Assembly (NCBI GenBank): GCA_031835245.1
Contig: JAVKOQ010000106.1
Coordinates: 107,725-171,724 of the forward strand
Length of the DNA: 64,000 nucleotides
From: Balamuthia mandrillaris
Lineage: Eukaryota > Discosea > Longamoebia > Balamuthiidae
Direction: 5' to 3'
In this document: one piece after another, positions 11,900 through 25,378 of the stretch
How positions within the stretch are numbered: position 1 is the first letter of the stretch
Layout of the letters: each line of letters begins with the position of its first letter
Notes under the pieces: generated by a model
Told to the model about the DNA's origin: nothing
Seen by the model: only the letters and a program-made list of their open reading frames with translations
Database searches by the model: none
Translations under genes and position numbers: made by a program

Positions 11900-13045
11900 G
11901 TTCAGACTTTAATGCCAAATATGGCTTCCAGACAGTGCTATCAGAGGAGAAACGGCCGTCTGGCGATTGGGACTCGGTCATTCCATTATTAAAACGAGAG
12001 TTTACCCAATTTCCGATTTCCATGGGATGGAATCCTCTCAGTTCTGCTAACGGTACTCTCCCTATTCTTACTTCCTTTTATGTGAAATTAACGAAATTGT
12101 ATCTTGTTTAAAAAGAGGGAGCAGTTCAAAACTCAGTTACAGTAATGAACAGCACTGCTCAGAGAGGAAACCTTTTGGAAGCTATAAACCTGGCGTTAAT
12201 CGACTTTGACAAAGTATGTTTTCGAGCCAATCAGCTTCCTTTTCTTTTCTCCACCATTTCCTCTTCTATTGTTTGCATCGTATTCTCACACATAAAAATA
12301 CAGCCCTACATAGATAGAGACTTGAGAACAACGGGACAGGGCATTGTGATCATAACGGGCAGTACTGGGGTGTTCGAAGTGGATGCTACTCTCACCCAAG
12401 TCACCAAACAGAAGATGGTGGATCATGGTGTTGGCTGCGATCTCGTTTGTCTCAGCAAACGGCCGCTGCACATGGTCCCTCTATTCAAGTACAAACCGAC
12501 AGTAGCGAAACGCAGCGACGACGCCACAGGAGACAGTTCTCCTGTAGTGGATTCTGTTCCTTCTCTTCCTACTGCTGCCGATAGCTTACCCAAAGGATGG
12601 ACTAAAGGTCAAACCTCATCTTTACCAATTGACACTAGGACTGGTCAATCCTCTCCTTCTTCTTCTGTTACTTCCCCCACCAAAACCTCCAACTCTGCTA
12701 CAGCTATCTACAAGCCGAAATCTCAGTATAATGTGCCACATTGGCTGTACATAAGTTTCTTCAATCCAAACGCGGATGCTGCCTCAATTGGTGGCACTAA
12801 AGGCGCATTCAAACCTCGTTGCAACATGCTACACCTACAATTTTGCCCAAGTTTGTCAAGTCTTTCTCTTTGCTGCATTCTTATTTCTTCACCTTTCGGC
12901 TCATTCGTCTCTGTCCCTGTCTCTGTCCCTGTCTCTGTCTCTGTCTCTGTCTCTGTCTCTGTCTCTGTCTCTGTCTCTGTCTCTGTCTCTGTCTCTCTCT
13001 CTGTCTCTGTCTCTGTCTCTGTCTCTGTCTCTCTCTCTGTCTCTG

Positions 13046-13084
<39 letters not shown>

Positions 13085-13876
13085 AATTACTTCATGTTCA
13101 CAGACCCTGCAGACAATTGTGCAAGGCATGGTGTCATCGTTCCATTCGGTAAAATAAAGCCATCCTACAAGGAAGATTACCTGTCTTCAAGCCATGACGC
13201 ACATGCTCCATCCCTTCGTCATTTTGCCAATTACGATGAATCCGTGTTTAGCCTTGACGAGTCAAACAAAGTGGATGCAGCAGGAAGTGGCTCTCAGTTT
13301 CCATTCCTATCAGGAGGACGAGACATAGACAACAAATCCCCCACCATAGGTGCGCGCATCAGACCAATGCACGACATTGACTATAAGATCCAATCCGAAG
13401 CACCTCCTGATTTGTTGGGAAGACAAGTTCTTCGTTCTCCTGAGAGTAATAATTATCCAACCAAACCTCATAAGCTTCGCCCAAAGCAACCAGTTTGTTT
13501 TTTTTGTTGTTACTCTCTTGCATCCTGTTCTTTCGATTCCACTGATCGTCGTCTTTTTTTCGTTTTCAAATTTGTTTCACAGCATTTGAACCCATTTCAA
13601 AGCTTGTGGAGCCAAGGACCTGGCGGATGGCAATGCAGCACCAGTCCTGATAATTACAGCAGCAACCGTCGGAGATGGTCTCATCTCTTTCACGAATCCA
13701 TATATTCTACTGTTGGTACGTCAGGAGAAAACAAGAAATATTTTCTGTGTAACGTCGTCTAACTAACCAACCTACAGAACACAAAGAATACGCCTATGCC
13801 CCAAACTGGAAGTCCTTGTGCGAACCTGCTTCTTTGCCGATCACCACCGATTACTGCCCCACTGACACAGAATTGT

Positions 13877-13915
<39 letters not shown>

Positions 13916-16900
13916 GCTCTCCCTCTCCCTTTCACTCATTTCTCGGTTACCAATTCGATGCATTAACATCCCTCTTTTACTTCCTCTCAAATCAATGTTC
14001 GAGCAGCCGACAAAACTTTTTGGAAAGTAACCATACGCTGAATGCCGACGATTCTGGGCCATACAAGGACAAGACAAAGGCCCTGCTGCGAGAGATCGTG
14101 GCTCAGCGTCTCGAACAGGGCTATCAAATCATAGTGTCTCCGCCGCCGCTTCACGATCCTTCTCGTGGCATCACCACACCCACCAAACTTCCTTCTTCGT
14201 CTTCAAGTCAACAAGCGACTGCCCCATCGCCGGTTCCTCGAGATCACTTGGCAGCATCCAGCGCTACTAGCGCTCTTACTACCGAAGCCAGTGGCGGTTA
14301 TCGCCTTAGTCTTGGTCATGACTATCATGAATTCACTTTGGAAGGCCAAAACATTCGCGTTCGTGTATGTATTGCATTGTTTCGTTTCTATTTTTTGTGC
14401 TGACCTATAAAACAAAAACAACAGCGGTATTACAAGAAGAATGATAGGCGGTCTAAAGGTACACAAATGACTTACAACTATGAGTTAAGCTCGCCGCTGT
14501 TGTGCGAAACAAAGTTCTATCCAGCCAACGTCACTATTACCTACAAGGAGGATAATTATTCTTGGAATTATCTTGACCAGCTAATATGTGGTTACGTGGA
14601 CACTTTATTTGATAGTCTCAAGTACGCCTGCCTCAAGTTTGTGATAGCTCCAGTTCAACAAGAAGATAAAGAACAAGCTCAGGTCACAGCATTTACGGCT
14701 TTTAAGAGCTTTTTAGAAACGCGCAACCAGGCCGCTCGTAGTGACGCTTCAAACGCGACCTCAACCAACAAAGATGACAGCCGAATGCTTGTTCACACGG
14801 TATTTCTCTCTCTTTCTCTCTCTTCATTTCACTCTGGTTAAGAAAATGTTCTAATGGCATTGGCACACAGATATCCAAATTCGCTCTGTGGTCACAAACA
14901 GAGGAAGGTGCGACAGGCAAAGTTCCAGATAATTCAAAAAAAATTAACCCAAATGATGTAAGTTTTAGTGCTTCCTTCTATTCTTTTGAAACTCAAAACG
15001 TTATCCTTTTCTTGTTATTATGAAGATCGAACGGTTAGTATTGGCACTAAGAGACGAGGCAGGATTGGCTCCTTTAACAAGAGACCGGCGGTGGCGTTTT
15101 CGAACATACACGAATTGCTTCGTTGGTATGTTTTAGTGTCCGGCCCGATCTTTTCTCTTCTCATACTGATTCTCTTTCTGTTTTCCGGCAAATCTTGGTT
15201 ATAAAGGCTCAGAGGCGGTCGACTGGTTAATGAAGAATGTGGATGTGACCTCACGAAGAGAGGCAGAAGTCCTTGGTCAACAATTACTGTTGAGTGGTTA
15301 TATCTCACATGTAGCAGGAAAGAAGCATTTCAAAGACGGGAAATTCTTTTATCGTCTCACCAAGGTACCTATTTTCTTTTAACAACATTGTTCTCGCCAA
15401 TTCTGAACAGCCTTATCAAAAATTCCAAACAGAGGACTGTCTCATCGCGACAAATTTTTTCCAGTCAGCAACAGATAGCTGAAAGAGAGCAATCATGTAG
15501 CGAGGAAGGTCTTACTGGAACTGGTTCTTCGGATGGTACGCAGAGGCCACGGCGGCGCACCGGCGATTCTGAACCATCATCGTCATCATCAAAAGGTAAC
15601 AAGTCGCAACAACAGCAACAAACTACGCCACCATTGATACCTCGTATCACTCCTGCACGCACGATAAAGCAGCAGCATCAATCCTCTGCTGAGCTTCATC
15701 GCTCTTCCACCGCACAGTCCCCATCACCCTCTGCTGGAACCTCTCCTACGAACTCTTCGGGTCTGGTGTCGGCAGCTGTGGAGGTTACCCTAACGTCGTT
15801 TAACGAAGAGGAGGAAGAAACAAGCAAAGGAATGGCCACTTGTCAAACCAAAACAATGAAAATTGAAATGAATCCGCGAAAGACAGACCGTTATGAGTGG
15901 GTGGTGCGTATATGGTTTATTGTACAAATCAGGTTTGTTTCTTTTTATGAAACCCTCTCACCTTTTTTAAAATCTTAATTAGTATATGAACTACGACTCG
16001 GTGTACAATCCCTACGAGTGGTATCACATTGAGTTTCAATGGCTGGTGTGTACGCCTGCCGTTTTGGAGGACTTCCTATACATGATAGAGAGGAAAGCCA
16101 AGAACCTTGGCCTCCGCTGGATTCCTATCCCAATTCACCTAATGGATAGAACTAAAGTACGCGTTCATGTCTTAAAAAGTTGTTAGCATTCTACTCACTC
16201 TAATTGTTAACAGCGGTACAACCCGTTTTATATGCCAGTTGAAGTAAGCCTTGTGTTGGAAGGTTGTAAAGTTATTTCTCCTCAAACTGATGAGCCAACC
16301 AGCGGCGCTTCGGCTCGTCCTTCTGCCAACAACAGCGAAAATTGCATTCAAATAGAATCAAGCACTATGCTCGCATTGCAGCAGGAAATTCTGTCTCTCA
16401 ACAACTTTATTCTCAACAAGACTACAGGCGACCAACACTATATCCACGTAAGTGGGCTTGTATTTGCTCAAATTGTTCCAGAAGGCTTTTTATGGTATAC
16501 TCTTCTCTTAGTCATCCCCCCTTGTTTCCAAAAATAACGAATCCTGTGTCCATTATTGCAGCATGTATAACCATCTGCCCGCTGTGCATCATCGGTTGCG
16601 AGAAAGTCAGATCGTGATAGAGAATCTACGCACCTTCTGCAGCGATCCGAAGCGAGTTCGCATGTTTTTGGGCCATATCCTCGACCCTCGCTCTCTCCAG
16701 TCTCTTGACGAAACTGCGGAAGAGGCCCTTCTGGAGAATTACCAGTTCCCAGACCTGCCTGCTTCCGTCTCGTCTTCCTCTTTTTCCACTTCTTATTCTT
16801 CTGCTCCAACCTCTTCCTCCTTTGATATCTTTGGCGAGCAAACGCCTCCTCATTGGGCTGCTGCCAAGGTATCTGCCACCATGAAGCATTCGAGCCACGA

Positions 16901-17183
16901 AAGAATTGCATCGCCCAGACGAAACGCACCACTACAGCACCCTCCTTCCCAGTCATCGAAAACCATTTCTACCCCGACTCTCCCACAAACTTCTTCTGTC
17001 GGTCCTGCCAAAGGAACGAACATTGCCACCAGCACTCCTGTAGCCACCTCTTCCTCTCCTTCCTCTTCTCCTTCCTCCCATTATTTCAGCTCATCCAACA
17101 GCAGTGGGCATCGCGCCGCGGCTTACTATGCTGCTGTTCAGGGCGGGTCTCCCAGTTGGGATGTCTTCAACAGTTCCTTTTAG
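10664..17183 (+). CDS. DEPDC5: DEPDC5/IML1, GATOR1 (SEACIT) catalytic subunit
   Basis: A large gene with many exons. I take the start at MAESEKTFSLWCHD (10664); an in-frame ATG at 10553 is less likely. Landmarks in order: LSGEDLVISPEVFPNVKVGD (N-terminal domain); exon 2 with SDLWRLQQTLLHTCLYVQK; SGYVSKDTKFVLRSRSAKF; SREMWDFSEDGEVELHFE and FGKWKEVGANHS (SABA region); YIDRDLRTTGQGIVIITGS; MVDHGVGCDLVCLSKRPLH; PHWLYISFFNP; ADNCARHGVIVPFGKIKP. A DEP domain lies at about 15203-15366 (GSEAVDWLMKN), and the C-terminal domain (NPYEWYHIEFQWLVC) at about 15990-16160. IML1/DEPDC5 is the GAP of GATOR1 and restrains TORC1 on lysosomes during amino-acid shortage. The Ser/Pro-rich tail (16740-17180) is poorly conserved. 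Several introns are (CT)n tracts. Some internal exon borders in the variable linkers remain unsettled. Confidence 0.92.
11863..11906 (+). repeat. Intron made almost wholly of (TC)n
   Basis: After the exon end at CTATAAG, a short stretch reads GTTTC, (TC)n, then TGTTCAG. The dinucleotide repeat therefore makes up nearly the whole intron, including its polypyrimidine tract. Confidence 0.85.
12908..13084 (+). repeat. (CTCTGT)n/(CT)n microsatellite in a DEPDC5 intron
   Basis: A long array of CTGTCT hexamers decays into (CT)n and ends before the exon carrying DPADNCARHG. It is pyrimidine-rich on the coding strand. If retained, the array would encode Ser-Val or Ser-Leu repeats. Confidence 0.95.
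13879..13913 (+). repeat. (CT)n tract in DEPDC5
   Basis: About 17 CT units on the coding strand, in or beside an intron of DEPDC5. Confidence 0.85.
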
Positions 17184-17273
17184 CAAAAATTGTTTTTGTT
17201 TGCGGCTTTTTATGTTATCGCTTGCGCAATATGAATGACAAAGAACGAAGGAAATGGATGGGCAACTAAGAGC

Positions 17274-17391
17274 CTAGTAATCATGGAGGAGGCCCATCGT
17301 TGCAGCAACCCTTCGTCGCACATCCGCATCTTTTTGCCGGAGAAGAGCCACGAGAGCTTTGTTTTGAGGCAGCAGATTAAGATGGACAGTC

Positions 17392-17452
<61 letters not shown>

Positions 17453-18861
17453 AAAATTCAGAAGCGGAGAGAGATACCTTGGGTTATCATTCCTACGTTC
17501 AACATTCGTCTCTTTTCTTTGGGAAGCTGGCCCAGGAGAGCGCCAACAAAGGTAGCAGCACTGCCACGCAGCTGCGTCCAATGGCTCTTGAAAAATTCAA
17601 TGGAAGTCATGATATAGTAGTTCATTCGCTCAGGGTAATCTTGTATCTGTGTCACACCATCCCACACCATCAATAAAAAGGAGAAATAGAAAACAAACAA
17701 AGAATACAATAACGTACCAGTAGCTTGGCAAACTCCATCAAAAACTCGTCATAGTTAAGCTGGCTGCCGGGGTCCAATGCGCTGTGATTCATGAATTCTT
17801 CAATGTCAGAAGCGCGCATGAGCTTGCTGTGACGTCGGATTGTTTTCTTGCACGCCTATTGGTTTTGTTGGAATGAAGCATAAGAACAAGGAAGAATAAA
17901 AGTGTAAAAAAGGAAAAGGACATAAGTCACCTCAACCACAGCATTGCAGGGGTCATTCATGTGCAACACAAGAGATGGTAGGTAATGGTGAATTTGTTCG
18001 AAGAAAGGATCCACAGCGGTGCTGTACTGACCAAAGCGGGAGAGGGTGCCAAAAAGTGTAAATGCACTGCTGCGAATCTCGTCCTTTGGCTTATGGTTGA
18101 AAAAGAATCATGTCAGGTAAATGGAATACGACTCATTTTTACGTAAAAACTCTTACATTTTCAAAGGCTGGACGTATTCTTTGACAAAGGTTAACAAGAA
18201 TAGGTGCAACCCTTCCTTCATCGATCAATTCAAAGACCTTTGTTGGCGATATATTGAAAGTTAGTGGAAGCACTAAGCAGAAAACGAATCAAAAGGACAA
18301 CAGGCACCTTGGCAAGACCATCCATGGACGCCATACACAATCCTTCATCTGCAGAATCCACGCAGGAAACAAGAGCATCCAAAATGGTTGCAGCATAGCG
18401 ATCAACCTGTTGATAGTTAGAAAAGTTTAGCATACCAAAGAACATGAAAGACGAATATATCCGAAGACCTCATCTTTGCCAGCAGAGACGATGTTGCCAA
18501 GCCCCTTCAAAGCTTGCAGCTTGATTACAGGGTCAGAGAGACTGAACAAAAGGGCATTTACAAGCTTATCCAACAATTGGGTATCTCCCTGTATGTTATT
18601 CATATCACAAAAAGGACAAATGTTTGTGAACAATGAAAATTGTAAGCAATGAGAACAGATACAAACATTTGTGAAGTTAATGAGTTCAGCAACAACAGCA
18701 GCAGAGACCACGCGGTGTCCTTGGTAGTTGCCCTTCAGGAATGGATATATAAATTCATAAATGGGATAGACTTTGTCCTTGTGTTCTCCACCCAGCACGC
18801 TGACAAGGATTAAACAAATTAATGACAAAGAGAGGGAAGGAGGATTCTGATGGCAAGGGGA

Positions 18862-18906
<45 letters not shown>

Positions 18907-21900
18907 AAGCACTTTATGATCTTGGTGATGGCCCGGTAGTATTCCGGTGTCTTAAGGATAGCCCATATATCTGAAGAATCAAGGACCTTACTCAGGGTTT
19001 CTTCTTTTGCACACTCCACAAACTGTTTGAAAGCAAATATGGCCTGCCTGCTCAAGCGCAACAACAACAAGCGAATAAATAATACAAACAAAACAAAAAC
19101 AAAATGAGATGAAATAAGAACAAACCCAAGAGCCTCATTTGTGCCATTAGTAGTTCCAAAACGCAGAAGAAGAGTGCACAGAAATTGGGCATAGTGCTCC
19201 TCCACTATAGCTGCCAGTTCTTTGGTTTGCATGATTTCTCCCAAAGCACATGTAGCCTGAACATTAACGCCATCATTAATAGAACATAAACAAGCAACTT
19301 GCAATAGGAAAGAATATCAAGAAGCAAAAAGCAAACAAACAAACAAACAAACAAACTAACAAACAAACAAACAAACAAACTAACAAACAAACTAACAAAC
19401 TAACAAACTAACAAACTAACTAACAAACTAACAAACAAACAAAGAACATACAGCCATGGGCAAGTGCTTTGGAACAGGAGTCTTATCTCCTTTTTGATCA
19501 TAAAGAAGGGAATGGTTGAGAATGTCGGTTAAGTGTGAAACCAGAACCATCACCAGATCCTTATCTTTGCCAATAACCTGGAAAGATTTGATGACCACCC
19601 TTTTGATAACAACAAAGAAGTGAGCCCATTTAAATAAACACGTTGGCAAGCACGCAGAAAGAGGAATTACTCTTCATGAGGGAGAGAACAGTTGAGCAGC
19701 TCTTCAATGACAGGAAGGGTGTGGTGCAGTGCCAAATTGCGTACGGCATGCAGGGTGGCGTGTAGCGTAGACTCCTGCTTTATTTTCTTCATTTCTTGTA
19801 GAAGAGTGCTTACAATACTGGGCACTTGCTCTTCCAACTCCTCGCCCCGCCTCGTTATCAGGCCTTTATTTACCAAAAAAAAAACAATGGTGTTAGAGAG
19901 CAGCCCAACTCTGAGAGAGGAGAGAGGGAGGGAGGGAGGGAAGAGAGCAGATGCGAAACCATTAAGCACGATACAAGCGCCACTGGCACTTGTCAGCTGG
20001 CTGTCCGTCAACCCAGGCAGTAAATGTTCCAAAACGAGAAGCAACTCCTTCAATGAGAGCATCTCAGCGAGGATGGCACACATATCCTGCATGACGCGGT
20101 ACTGTTCGTTAATGTCTGTAGAGCCAGCCCTTGTCTTTAGGGTGTTAAGAGGGCGCAGCACATTCGGGGGAGGAACAGGCTGAAGTTGAGCGGTTGCGTT
20201 ATTAGTATCACCCTCTTCTTTTTGTTTGTCCGCTTTTTGTTCAGCATTCTTTTGTAGCATAAAATCAATATCTAAGAAAGCAAGCGAAAGTGAGGTCAAG
20301 GAAGATGCGGTGGCCTAGTTTTTAACAGAGAAGAGGAAAGGGAGAAAAGAGGATACACATCATAATTCCCACAGCTTCGACGGCTTTATGCCGGATCTCG
20401 ACTTTAGGGTCGGTACAACGAGGCACAAGTGCGGCTAGGTTGCGTCCCACTCCCTCCCACTTCGCTTCTTGCTTCTACAGAATTCAACAGAAGCTTATCA
20501 GCAACCTAAAATAAGACAGGGCGAAAAAGACGATGCCGACAAACCAATTTAGCCAGTTTTTCGGCAAGGTCCGTTCCTGTGCGGAGCTCCACAAACTTCT
20601 TCAGTATAAAGAGGAATGAGCTAACAGCTCGTTCTCTCTGCAATGCGTCGGGAGAACGAGTGTAGCTCTCTAACACCTATCGTCATTGGAAGACAGATAT
20701 CGTAAGAAAACTTGTGAGAGACGAAGCAAAAATTACGTACGCGGAAGATGCGATCCATGCAAACTACAGTGGGATCCATCGATAATGCAGCGGCAAACAC
20801 TTCGTCCAGCTTACTGTACACCTCGGAAAGGCCAGCGGAAGGCTCTGCAGGCAATGTAATCACAGAGCACGCTGTTTGCAGCAATTGTGCTTCTACCTCT
20901 TCCGTGAGTCGCGGCTCCAGCAGTCTAGATTCAACATCAGCAAATCTAAAACATCTACAAGGAATTGTAACCAATTAAATTGTTGGGTTACGTACATAAA
21001 ACTGGTGCAAGTATTCAAGATAAGGCCTCGTAGTTCATTAGTCACCTCATTGGCATTGGCAGAGGACTTAGAACTGGAGGAAGAACTTGAGCTCTTGCTT
21101 GTCTTGGATGAAGTGCTGACAGTCAGAAAAGCAAGCAACTGCTTCAGCAAGTCGTTACGCTGCTTCAGCATGTAAGGGCCGCCCAAGTGAGAAGGGTTCA
21201 TTGCTTTGCCAATCAACTCTAGAGATTTGACGATGCACTCCTGTTATTTTTAAACGAAAACGGTAAGACGGTCATTCGAGCAGGAACACCGACAGTATGG
21301 AAAACACTGTTGGAGAGAATTTGACCTTGCGTTTCAGTTTCACCGCTTTCTCCATGAATGGCTTCATGGGGTTGATGATATGCACGTCGATACGATTTGT
21401 GATAAGGCTTGGCGGTGCGTAGGCCGTCACAAAGCCGAAAGCGAGCAGGCAGGTGTCGACACGACCACCACTGGCAGCTGCTTTTTTGCTGCTTCCACCA
21501 CCGCTGCTGCTGCTGCTTGACGAAAAGAAGCTGAGAAACCCCCCTCCTCCTCCTCCACTTCCGCCTCCCTCATTGCCTTTGCCTGCAAAGTCATCAGTGG
21601 GTGCAAACGAGCAAACACAACATTAGGAGAATAAAGGAGGATAGGCGATTCGGGAGACGAAATATGACTACATACCGGATTCGAATTTCTTCAGCGAACC
21701 GTTAATTATGTCGAGAACCATGTCCAAGTGAGCAGCTCCACAGTATCCCAATGCCTGAGCGCAACCCTGGCGCTCCAGTTCATTAGTGTGCTGAACGGCG
21801 TCTAACAGAGACTCTAACTTGGCTCTGATGAAGTCTTTCTTGGTGAGTTTTTGAAGCACAAGACCCATATGAAGAATACATGCTTTCTGTAGGAGCAAGG

Positions 21901-24455
21901 ATGTTTTTAGTGAGGGAACCGATTGCAACGAGAAAGAAGGTACGAGCAAACCTTCAATTCAGGATCTTGATTGTAGGAAGAAAGCTGAGTTTCCAATGCA
22001 TTTCCCAATGACATAGCCCATTCTTCATTCTGGGCTAGCTTTAAGCTTTCGGAGAGCAGGCGGAGGATAAGTTCCGACCAAGCTTTGGCGTCCCATTTAT
22101 CACCACCATTTGCTGTATTACATGAAGGCAGATTATCAGTGAGAACGCCGTTCCTGTGGTTATTTTATCTTTTTAAAAAAAAAAATGAGCTCAAGGGGGC
22201 GCACTCTTTAAGTATTGATGAAGTTTGGGGATGGCTTGATCCCACATTGTGGCCACATCCTCGCGAATAAGCGGACCTAAGGAGTGAAGGCAGTTGAGGG
22301 CATGCGTGCCGAGGTCACTTCGCCGAAGCGGTACGCAAAGAAGTACCAAGAGACGAGCCAGGATTTCTGCTGGCTTGGGCAAATTGACTAGACATTTACT
22401 TTGTCAGCAAACCAACCAAGCAAAAGAAAGATGGGAGCGAGGGAAGAAGCGGAGAGAACCAAGTCGCTCGAAATCAATCCAATATTGGTCGTCGTCTTCA
22501 TTTTGCTCGCTGGCTTCTCGGTGAACCTTGGCCAAATGAGCGGCAGATTTAAAAATGATTGCAATAGCTTCCGTGTATTGGGGCGAGACCAAAAATTCCA
22601 GAATGAATGGCCACATTACTTTCTGCATACAAGGAATGGTGGTGGACACCAAGTTGAGAATACTGTCACACATATCCCGAAACTCTTGTGGTGTTGCGGC
22701 ATCAGCGTTCTTAGCAGCTTTTTCTTTTCCAGAAGGCGATGCTTCCAATTCCTGCTGTGACATACTGCAGCCTTTTACGATAAATTCAATGCAGGTCTGG
22801 CCACCTTCTTCGGAAAGGTAGTCGTGGGAAGCCATTACTATGATAAGTTGAGCCAACGCTTTTTTTACTTCGAGGGACGTCTCCCCTTTCAGCGAAGGCT
22901 GGATGCCTGACACCAACAATCCTTTTTTGCCCTCCATGTGACGCTCTACTCAAGTGGCAAGAAACGAGTTTAGTCATCGAGAAAGAGCTAAAGCTAGTGA
23001 ATGAAAACTCACCAAGACGGGTTACGATATGCTTAAAGATGCGTAAGGTGCCCGCTCTGAGATGGGCCGATTTGCATATTTTAGGGTCCAACTTGCCTAA
23101 CAAGAAGTGAATGACTTCCTCGCTGAAAACCTTGCCTGTGTGGCGGGGGCTTAGCACAAAATTTCAAGGAACACAGATAAAGAAGAGGTAAGCTAACCAA
23201 GAATTTCGATGCAACGCATCAGCTCATTATTGTTTTTAATAGCATTGGCATCTGTCATGTCCACAGGAAGGCAGGATAAATGATGCAGTGCTGTGAGAAG
23301 GTTGTTGAGATGAGGTTCCAACATGCGACTTTCATCTTTGATAGCAACTTCCAGAATCACGCACAGGCCCTGCGTTGTGAGCAAATAATGTTAACACAAC
23401 GGGGGAAGAGGGAGGGAGAAGAGATTTACCATCGTTAACGGCAAATGATCCTTATCTTTCTTGTAGAGAGCCAAAATACCAGTAAGCAGGCGAGAAAGTT
23501 GTGACTCAAACTGAGAGGTGGTAAGGACAGCACACATGGAACCCACCGCTTGAATTGTTGCGGTTCGAACCTTTCAAAAGAAACAGAGAAATAAGAACTA
23601 GCAAAAATCGAACAGTAACAAAAAACCGATCGGTACCTTGACCTCGCGAGAAGGCACCCAGTTAGTGAACAGCAGCTCGTAGGCAGGGAACACCTCTCCA
23701 CTAAAGTCTTGCACCTCCATCTTGGGGTATGGGCTGGACTCTCCCTCGGCCTTGACGTTGGCTACGTAGCTTACAATGGCATCACAGAATTTGCCCAACG
23801 TGGAAGCAAACACCCATTTAAGGTTGTCTTGCTTGACAAGACCTAACACTGGGATTACACGAGCCAGACAACCCTTAAGATGAGGCACCACCGCAAGTGC
23901 TGTTTAACATTAGGTGAATCCAGTTAGCACAAATTACACGGGTACTAAAGCAAATAGAGAGGGGCACGCACGATAGGCAACGGCAAAGTCTCCCAATGTC
24001 TTGAGAATGAAATAGTGGGGAATGCTTCCAGGCGAAAACCTTTCCATTAACTCCTTCATGAGGGTATCGGGCCAGCGCATGCCTACTGATACCAATACCG
24101 TTGATGCTTGCCCTTGCCAATCCGGTGATACATCCTGCGGTCATGTACATCATCATTAACAGAAGAGTTAACCAGCAGAAAGGATATAAAGATGACGAAA
24201 GAAATGACAAAAAAGAGAAAGAGAAAAGAAACGACGAAATAGAAAGAGAAATGACTAAAGAAGGAAGAGAGAAAGCACCTTGGAGCGAGTCATATCGCCC
24301 ATTGCGACTTTGAAAAGAGGAGCAGCAAGGTCCTCCTCTATTTGGTCACGCCTCACCTCTAGCACCTTTTCTATTACTTTTAGCAGCAGTATTCTGTGCT
24401 CCGTTGGCGCCTTTTAAATTGAAAAGTGTTAATCGTCAGAGATGAGTTATCAGAC

Positions 24456-24509
<54 letters not shown>

Positions 24510-24532
24510 GAGCCGAGGACAGTAAAGGAGAG

Positions 24533-24563
<31 letters not shown>

Positions 24564-24971
24564 TAGGCAGAGCAGAGCAGAGCAGAGCAGGGCTACGAGA
24601 GCAGATACATTGTTGTTTTTCAGGAGGAAATCAAGAGAGGCGCTGATGACGAGGTCAGGCTGGTGCCTGCCAATATCGAGGAGGGAGTTGGTAATGGTAC
24701 GCTTCACTTTGACAGAGCTGTCATTTGCGTGAGCACAAAGGGCCACCACCAATTCTGTTGTTACAACAATAAAGTCAGCCCTCCTGCAACCAACCACTCG
24801 CAGAGGTGAGGAGAAGAAAAAGAAGAGCACAAGAGAAAGCAAAGAGAGAGAAGAGCGCAAACGAAACGGACCGTCCACGTGGCCGCCAGTGCCGAGCATG
24901 ACCTCGGAAGCGGAGGAGCCGCCTCCCCCTTTGTTATCCTTTTTCTTCTTCTTGCTAGTGAACAAACTCAT
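17274..24971 (-). CDS. MROH1: MROH1-like HEAT-repeat protein (maestro heat-like family)
   Basis: A long multi-exon gene encoding HEAT repeats end to end. It starts at MSLFTSKKKKKDNKGGGG (24971) and ends at VRRRVAATMGLLHDY with a TAG at 17274. Blocks typical of MROH1/HEATR7A: ELVVALCAHANDSSVKVKRT with DIGRHQPDLVISASLDFLL; VIPVLGLVKQDNLKWVFAST; AYELLFTNWVPSREVKV; ASHDYLSEEGGQTCIEFIV; and FFKSHWTQLRGSAATFVGAL near the end. The last acceptor (AACAAAG at 17357-17360) was picked by phase across a (CT)n intron. Human MROH1 has been linked to lysosome movement and actin-related trafficking; the role here is inferred from family only. A Ser-rich insertion (about 21060-21120) and a low-complexity stretch (about 21480-21570) are lineage-specific. 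The gene is convergent with DEPDC5, with 90 bp between stops. Not every internal exon was resolved. Confidence 0.85.
17396..17452 (+). repeat. (GA)n tract, (CT)n in MROH1 sense
   Basis: The last MROH1 intron is nearly filled by this dinucleotide repeat. It reads as a long polypyrimidine tract in the transcribed direction. Confidence 0.95.
18856..18902 (+). repeat. (GA)n tract, (CT)n in MROH1 sense
   Basis: A dinucleotide run inside an MROH1 intron, just after the exon that begins near 18910. Confidence 0.95.
19325..19446 (+). repeat. (AAAC)n tetranucleotide array with AACT variants
   Basis: About 30 copies of AAAC/AACA, interspersed with CTAAC variants, lie in an MROH1 intron. In the gene's sense this is (GTTT)n with TTAG interruptions, so it contains many potential AG acceptors. 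Confidence 0.9.
24452..24595 (+). repeat. Compound (GA)n and AGAGC repeats in an MROH1 intron
   Basis: Two long GA runs are separated by a short unique segment and followed by five AGAGC pentamers (about 24570-24594). The block is CT-rich in MROH1 sense. Confidence 0.9.
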
Positions 24972-25324
24972 GGTCCCAACACCACCTGTTGTTGCTGTTA
25001 AATGGTTACTACCAGTATTATTTGTTCCGCCACCAAAGGACTACCGCTTGGCCACTACTTTGCTGCGATCAACGGCCGCGCCCCCCACTCGCCGCTCTTT
25101 TTTCCCACCACAAACTAACACACACAGGAAAAAAAACAAAGAGGTATTAATAGTGGGGCAACAAAGGGAAACCCGGCGCCGACGTTTTACTTTTCTTCTG
25201 CGCTCTCCTCTCCTCTCTTCCTCTCTCCTATACTCTCTCTTGTCCTCTCTCCTATACTCTCTCCTCTTCTCTCGCTTGTCCTCTGTGTTATCTATCGCGG
25301 GGCGTTTTATTCGTTCAAGGGAAG

Positions 25325-25368
<44 letters not shown>

Positions 25369-25378
25369 CCTAAACTTA
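24972..25378. other. Intergenic region upstream of MROH1
   Basis: This 407-bp gap lies between the MROH1 start and the stop of the upstream kinase gene on the same strand. It contains C/T-rich sequence (25196-25290, CTCTCCT-type units) and a (GA)n run (25332-25366). No coding resemblance was seen. It presumably holds the kinase 3' end and the MROH1 promoter. Confidence 0.5.

Noticed and set aside
12881-13129. Long Arg-Glu/Arg-Asp and Ser-Val/Ser-Leu reading frames
   Set aside because: They are translations of the (CTCTGT)n/(CT)n microsatellite in a DEPDC5 intron, not proteins.
19325-19446. AAAC array as a possible CRISPR or satellite
   Set aside because: It is a simple tetranucleotide repeat without spacers, inside an intron.
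23555-23575. GGTTCGAACC resembling a tRNA T-loop
   Set aside because: It lies in MROH1 coding sequence and has no cloverleaf context.
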